A DNA stretch of 64,000 nt from Mesorhizobium atlanticum (GTDB taxonomy: Bacteria > Pseudomonadota > Alphaproteobacteria > Rhizobiales > Rhizobiaceae). The DNA lies in contig NZ_QMBQ01000007.1 in NCBI RefSeq assembly GCF_003289965.1, forward strand, positions 186,001 to 250,000, written 5' to 3'. The notes under the pieces were generated by a model. It searched no databases, was not told the origin of the DNA, and saw nothing but the letters and a program-made list of their open reading frames with translations. Made by a program: the position numbers and the translations under genes. Below, one piece after another: positions 60,861 through 64,000 of the stretch. The number at the start of each line of letters is the position of its first letter. Within the stretch, counting starts at the first letter, position 1.

Positions 60861-62006
60861 ATGACGGAGTGGCTGACGCGGGAGCAAGCGCTGGAGCGGC
60901 TGAATATCCGGCCGCAGACGCTCTATGCCTATGTCAGCCGCGGCCGCATCGGCATGAAGCCGGACGACGCCGACCCGCGCCGCAGCCAGTACCGCGCCGA
61001 CGACATCGCAGCACTTGCCACGCGCCGCGACCGCGGACGGAGCCCGCAGGCGATCGCCGAAAGCGCCATCGCCTGGGGTGAACCGGCCATCGCCACGTCG
61101 ATCTCGACTGTGCTGCATGGCCGTCTGATCTATCGCGGCAAGGATGCGGTGAAGCTTTCGGCGACGGCGACATTGGAGGAGACCGCCGAACTCCTGTGGG
61201 CTTCCGACCGTCCGGTGTCGTTCGCCTCGCTGACGCCGTCGGCCGCCCGGCAGAGCGGCACGCCGACAGCTTTCGCCAGGCTCTCGGCGCTCGCGGCCGA
61301 AGGCTGGTCCTCCCTCGGCCGCAGGCCGGCCATGCTGCAGCAGGACGGCGCCGCCGCGACCAGCGCGCTGGCCACCGCACTCGGGGCGACGCCAGGCTCC
61401 GAACCCGTGCATGCAAGGCTGGCGCAGGGCTGGTCGGTGGAAGCCCCCGGCGCCGACCTCATCCGCAAGGCGCTGGTGCTTTTGGCCGATCACGAGCTCA
61501 ACGCCTCGACCTTCGCCGCCCGCGTCGCGGCCTCCACCGGCGCGCCGATCGCCGCCTGCCTGCTCGCAGGTCTGGCGACGCTTACCGGCCCGCGCCACGG
61601 CGGCGCGGGTGCCGCGGCGATCGCGCTGGTCGAGGATGCGGAGCGGCTGGGCGCGGACGAAGCGATCGCCCGCTGGCTGGCCCATGACCGGCCGCTGCCG
61701 GGCTTTGGCCATCCGCTCTATCCGGAAGGCGACCCGCGCGCCGAGAGCGTCTTCTCCGGCCTCGAGATCGACGACGGGCTGTCGCGGCTGCGCAAGGCGG
61801 TCCTTGCCGCGACCGGCCTGCATCCCAATATCGACTTTGCTTTGGCCGCTATAACGCGCAGCCTGCGCCTGCCCGCCGACGCGCCCTTCCGCCTGTTCGC
61901 GCTCGGCCGCAGCGTCGGCTGGACCGCGCATGCCATCGAGCAGGTGACCAGCAACCGGCTGATCAGGCCCCGCGCCCGCTACGACGGGCCTATTAGCATG
62001 GGATGA
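60861..62006 (+). CDS. Citrate synthase-family protein with N-terminal MerR-like HTH
   Basis: A 381-residue protein. Residues 1-65 form a MerR-like/excisionase HTH (WLTREQALERLNIRPQTLYA, YVSRGRIGMKPDDADPRRSQ, YRADDIAALATRRDRGRSP). Then the citrate synthase fold keeps the full set: ADHELNASTFAARVAAS, GPRHGGAGA (His), GFGHPLYPEGDPRA (His) and NIDFALAA (Asp). Unlike its divergent paralogue, the catalytic Asp is present. It may be both enzyme and regulator, or a CoA/oxaloacetate-sensing transcription factor; not known. ATG 60861 is chosen over an in-frame TTG at 60828, which lies in the palindrome. Confidence 0.88.
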   Translation: MTEWLTREQALERLNIRPQTLYAYVSRGRIGMKPDDADPRRSQYRADDIAALATRRDRGRSPQAIAESAIAWGEPAIATSISTVLHGRLIYRGKDAVKLSATATLEETAELLWASDRPVSFASLTPSAARQSGTPTAFARLSALAAEGWSSLGRRPAMLQQDGAAATSALATALGATPGSEPVHARLAQGWSVEAPGADLIRKALVLLADHELNASTFAARVAASTGAPIAACLLAGLATLTGPRHGGAGAAAIALVEDAERLGADEAIARWLAHDRPLPGFGHPLYPEGDPRAESVFSGLEIDDGLSRLRKAVLAATGLHPNIDFALAAITRSLRLPADAPFRLFALGRSVGWTAHAIEQVTSNRLIRPRARYDGPISMG

Positions 62007-62040
62007 CGGCCTTGCAGATTAGCCGAAACACGTTTGAGGT

Positions 62041-62192
62041 CGTCATTCTAGGGCGGAGCAAGAAGCAAAGCGACGCGCGCAGACCCTAGAATCCATTCCG
62101 TGACGTTAAGGCGTTGCGAACATCTACAGAATTCTGCACCGCTGCGGCCCCCGGCAGACGTCACGGAATGGATCCTCGGGTCAAGCCCGAGG
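62041..62192. repeat. Interspersed repeat with 16-bp perfect inverted arms
   Basis: ATCCATTCCGTGACGT (62091-62106) and ACGTCACGGAATGGAT (62158-62173) are perfect complements around ~50 bp. TCATTCTAGGG (62043-62053) with CCCTAGAAT (62084-62092), and CCTCGGG (62174-62180) with CCCGAGG (62186-62192), add flanking hairpins. It ends the synthase transcript region and lies before phaR. Confidence 0.8.
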
Positions 62193-62259
62193 ATGACGAA
62201 GGGATAGGCCTTTGCGCCAATCTCCACCGTTCGCGATCGCCGCCAAACGGCGGCATACC

Positions 62260-62853
62260 TTAAGACATCGTGTCGAGCTTGCGCTGCATGGCCGCGATCT
62301 GCGCCTTCAATTCCTGCAGATCGTCGGACTTCTCTTCCTTCTTCGGCGGCTCGGCCGGGGCCGCGGCATTGCTGCCGGCGGGCGGAAACGGCGTGAACAT
62401 GCGCATAGCGTTCTGGAACATCTCGACATTGCGGCGCGTCTGTTCCTCGAGCGCCTTCATCGGCGTCTTCATCATGTCGATCGGCGTCTTGCCGAAGGCG
62501 CCCTTCATCTGCTCGCGAAACCGCTCCTGCTCCTTGGAGAAGGCGATCATCGACTGTTCGAGGAAGCTCGGCACGATCATCTGCATCTGATCGCCGTAGA
62601 AGGAGATGAGCTGTCGCAGGAACGGGATCGGCAGCATGTTCTGCCCGTCCTTGTTCTCCAGCTCGAAAATGATCTGCGTCAGCACCGGATGCGTGATGTC
62701 GTCGCCGGTCTTTGCGTCCTGGACTGTGAATTCCTCGCCCTTCTTGACCATCTCGGCCAAGTCCTCGAGCGTCACATAGGTGCTTGTGCCGGTATTGTAG
62801 AGCCGGCGGTTGGCATATTTCTTGATGACGATCGGGTCGTCTTTTGCGGCCAT
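62260..62853 (-). CDS. phaR: Polyhydroxyalkanoate synthesis repressor PhaR
   Basis: A 197-residue regulator. The N-terminal PHB/PHA DNA-binding domain has VIKKYANRRLYNTGTSTYVT and LEDLAEMVKKGEEFTVQDAK. The PHB-accumulation domain follows with TQIIFELENKDGQNMLPIPF and the tail is Ala/Pro/Lys-rich with a coiled coil. In Paracoccus, PhaR represses phasin genes and its own gene and is titrated by PHB granules. GGGGAGG precedes ATG. Divergent from phaA; 306 bp between them hold control elements. Confidence 0.95.
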   Translation of the reverse strand: MAAKDDPIVIKKYANRRLYNTGTSTYVTLEDLAEMVKKGEEFTVQDAKTGDDITHPVLTQIIFELENKDGQNMLPIPFLRQLISFYGDQMQMIVPSFLEQSMIAFSKEQERFREQMKGAFGKTPIDMMKTPMKALEEQTRRNVEMFQNAMRMFTPFPPAGSNAAAPAEPPKKEEKSDDLQELKAQIAAMQRKLDTMS

Positions 62854-62971
62854 CCGTATCCTCCCCAGGACACCGGCACCTCTAGGAGTAAGCGGCCGGT
62901 AACGATTGCGCCCTCTATCGAGGATACGCGCAAAAGCGTCACAATTCCAAGCGGTTTGTGCACTGCGGCAT

Positions 62972-62986
62972 CAATTAATGCTGCAC
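62972..62986. promoter_or_regulatory. Candidate PhaR site in phaR-phaA region
   Basis: CAATTAATGCTGC (62972-62984) plus AC; the core ATGCTGCAC (62978-62986) also occurs at the patatin promoter, and the 13-mer at 60797-60809. GCGGCAT (62965-62971) to ATGCTG is a near-inverted pair. PhaR of Paracoccus is known to bind TGC-rich CTGC-N3/4-GCAG sites. It lies ~175 bp before phaA and ~120 bp before phaR. No gene is visible in the rest of 62854-63159. Confidence 0.55.
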
Positions 62987-63159
62987 AGCCCTTGCAAAAT
63001 CCGCCGCGCGACCGACGTCACGTTACCGCGACTGGCGCGCGCTCTGCTTGCCTCGCATGGCGGCCATGCCCATTTCCGGTTTGACTCAGATCATTGAACG
63101 GGCAAGAAAAGTCTTCAACGATAACCTAAAGTACGACACCTCGAAGTCTGGAGAAGAAA

Positions 63160-64000
63160 ATGGCCGCTTCCAATTCAATCGTCGTCGCCAGCGCCGCCCG
63201 CACCGCGGTCGGCTCCTTCAACGGCAGTTTCGCCGCCACGCCGGCGCATGAGCTCGGCGCCGTGGTCATCAAGGAACTGCTCGCCCGCGCGAGCGTCGAG
63301 GCCGCGGAAGTCGACGAGGTCATCCTCGGCCAGGTGCTGACCGCCGCTCAGGGGCAGAACCCGGCCCGCCAGGCCTCGATCAATGCCGGCCTGCCGAAGG
63401 AGACCACCGCCTGGGGCCTCAACCAGGTCTGCGGCTCGGGCCTGCGCGCCATCGCGCTCGGCATGCAGCAGATCGCCGCCGGCGACGCCAAGGTGATCAT
63501 CGCCGGCGGCCAGGAATCGATGTCGCTGTCGCCGCATGCCGAGCACCTGCGCGCCGGCGTCAAGATGGGCGACTACAAGATGATCGACACCATGATCAAG
63601 GACGGCCTGTGGGACGCCTTCAACGGCTACCACATGGGCAACACCGCCGAGAACGTCGCCCGCCAGTTCCAGATCACCCGCGAAACCCAGGACGAGTTCG
63701 CGCTTGCCTCGCAGAACAAGGCCGAGGCGGCGCAGAAGGCCGGCAGGTTCAAGGACGAGATCGTCGCCTTCACCATCAAGGGCAAGAAGGGCGACACAGT
63801 CGTCGACCAGGACGAGTATATCCGCCACGGCGCAACGCTCGACGCCATGACCAAGCTGAAGCCGGCCTTCGACAAGGACGGCACGGTCACCGCCGCGAAC
63901 GCTTCCGGAATCAATGACGGCGCCGCCGGCGCGCTGCTGATGACCGAGGCCGAGGCCGCCCGCCGCGGCATCACCCCGCTGGTGCGCATCGCTTCATGGG
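63160..64000 (+). CDS. phaA: Acetyl-CoA acetyltransferase (partial, cut by window end)
   Basis: The first 280 codons of a thiolase condensing two acetyl-CoA to acetoacetyl-CoA. VVASAARTAVGSFNGSFAAT is the N-terminus; LNQVCGSGLRAIALG has the acylated Cys (~residue 89), GNTAENVARQFQITRETQDE and ANASGINDGAAGALLM follow. The C-terminal HPxGxSG and second catalytic Cys lie outside. GGAGAAGAAA precedes ATG. Divergence from phaR suggests the PHB-type thiolase rather than a degradative one; phaB would be expected next. Confidence 0.93.
   Translation, partial: MAASNSIVVASAARTAVGSFNGSFAATPAHELGAVVIKELLARASVEAAEVDEVILGQVLTAAQGQNPARQASINAGLPKETTAWGLNQVCGSGLRAIALGMQQIAAGDAKVIIAGGQESMSLSPHAEHLRAGVKMGDYKMIDTMIKDGLWDAFNGYHMGNTAENVARQFQITRETQDEFALASQNKAEAAQKAGRFKDEIVAFTIKGKKGDTVVDQDEYIRHGATLDAMTKLKPAFDKDGTVTAANASGINDGAAGALLMTEAEAARRGITPLVRIASW

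Overview
The window looks like chromosomal DNA of a Mesorhizobium-type alphaproteobacterium (Hyphomicrobiales, Phyllobacteriaceae). Coding G+C is high, with strong third-position G/C. The gene set is rhizobial core: zapA, the tkt/gap/pgk/fba block, DUF1127 and DUF1192 micro-proteins, a zinc-free bL36, purEK, ispG, mtgA-rpmF, DUF1036-pyk, and phaR facing phaA. The intergenic palindromic repeats are of the kind scattered through Mesorhizobium genomes. I found no IS element, prophage, CRISPR array, tRNA or rRNA. Genus-level assignment is inference.

Layout. 1-2 kb: end of an unknown gene, a 1-Cys peroxiredoxin, and DUF4164-zapA. 2-10 kb: central carbon genes tkt, gap, a K+/H+ antiporter gene, pgk and class I fba. 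10-20.6 kb: small accessory transcription units, many with their own regulator (WYL, DUF1013, two ArsR, HxlR) and visible palindromic operators. 20.6-29.3 kb: housekeeping genes (rpmJ, purEK, two YdcH proteins, ispG, a lytic transglycosylase) and a hybrid histidine kinase. 29.4-32.3 kb: an SDR-SDR-tautomerase operon divergent from a LysR gene. 32.3-40.4 kb: an apparent seven-gene amide operon. 40.5-51.6 kb: ispA, mtgA, rpmF, pyk, an N-formylglutamate amidohydrolase and two regulator-linked accessory loci. 51.6-58 kb: an RND efflux pair and an aldehyde dehydrogenase. 58-64 kb: a patatin-like protein, two divergent citrate synthase-family genes, phaR and phaA (cut by the window end).

The most interesting locus is the amide operon at 32.35-40.4 kb. 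It encodes an AmiC-like sensor, an AmiR-like ANTAR antiterminator, a dipeptide-type ABC importer (two permeases, one binding protein, and both ATPases fused in one chain) and an acetamidase/formamidase. A consensus-like promoter is followed by a short leader ending in a very strong intrinsic terminator directly before the amiC ribosome binding site, as expected for AmiC/AmiR transcription antitermination. In the classical Pseudomonas system AmiC/AmiR control an aliphatic amidase with a different transporter gene; here the same logic appears to control a Dpp-type importer.

Second in interest is the right end. A 13-base identical motif lies in the phaR/phaA intergenic region and between the divergent citrate synthase genes, and a related site lies upstream of the patatin gene. 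This suggests a local PhaR regulon joining acetyl-CoA entry to the TCA cycle with polyhydroxybutyrate metabolism. Third, two 26-bp palindromes with identical 11-bp arms, plus two half-sites, surround small genes next to the WYL regulator.
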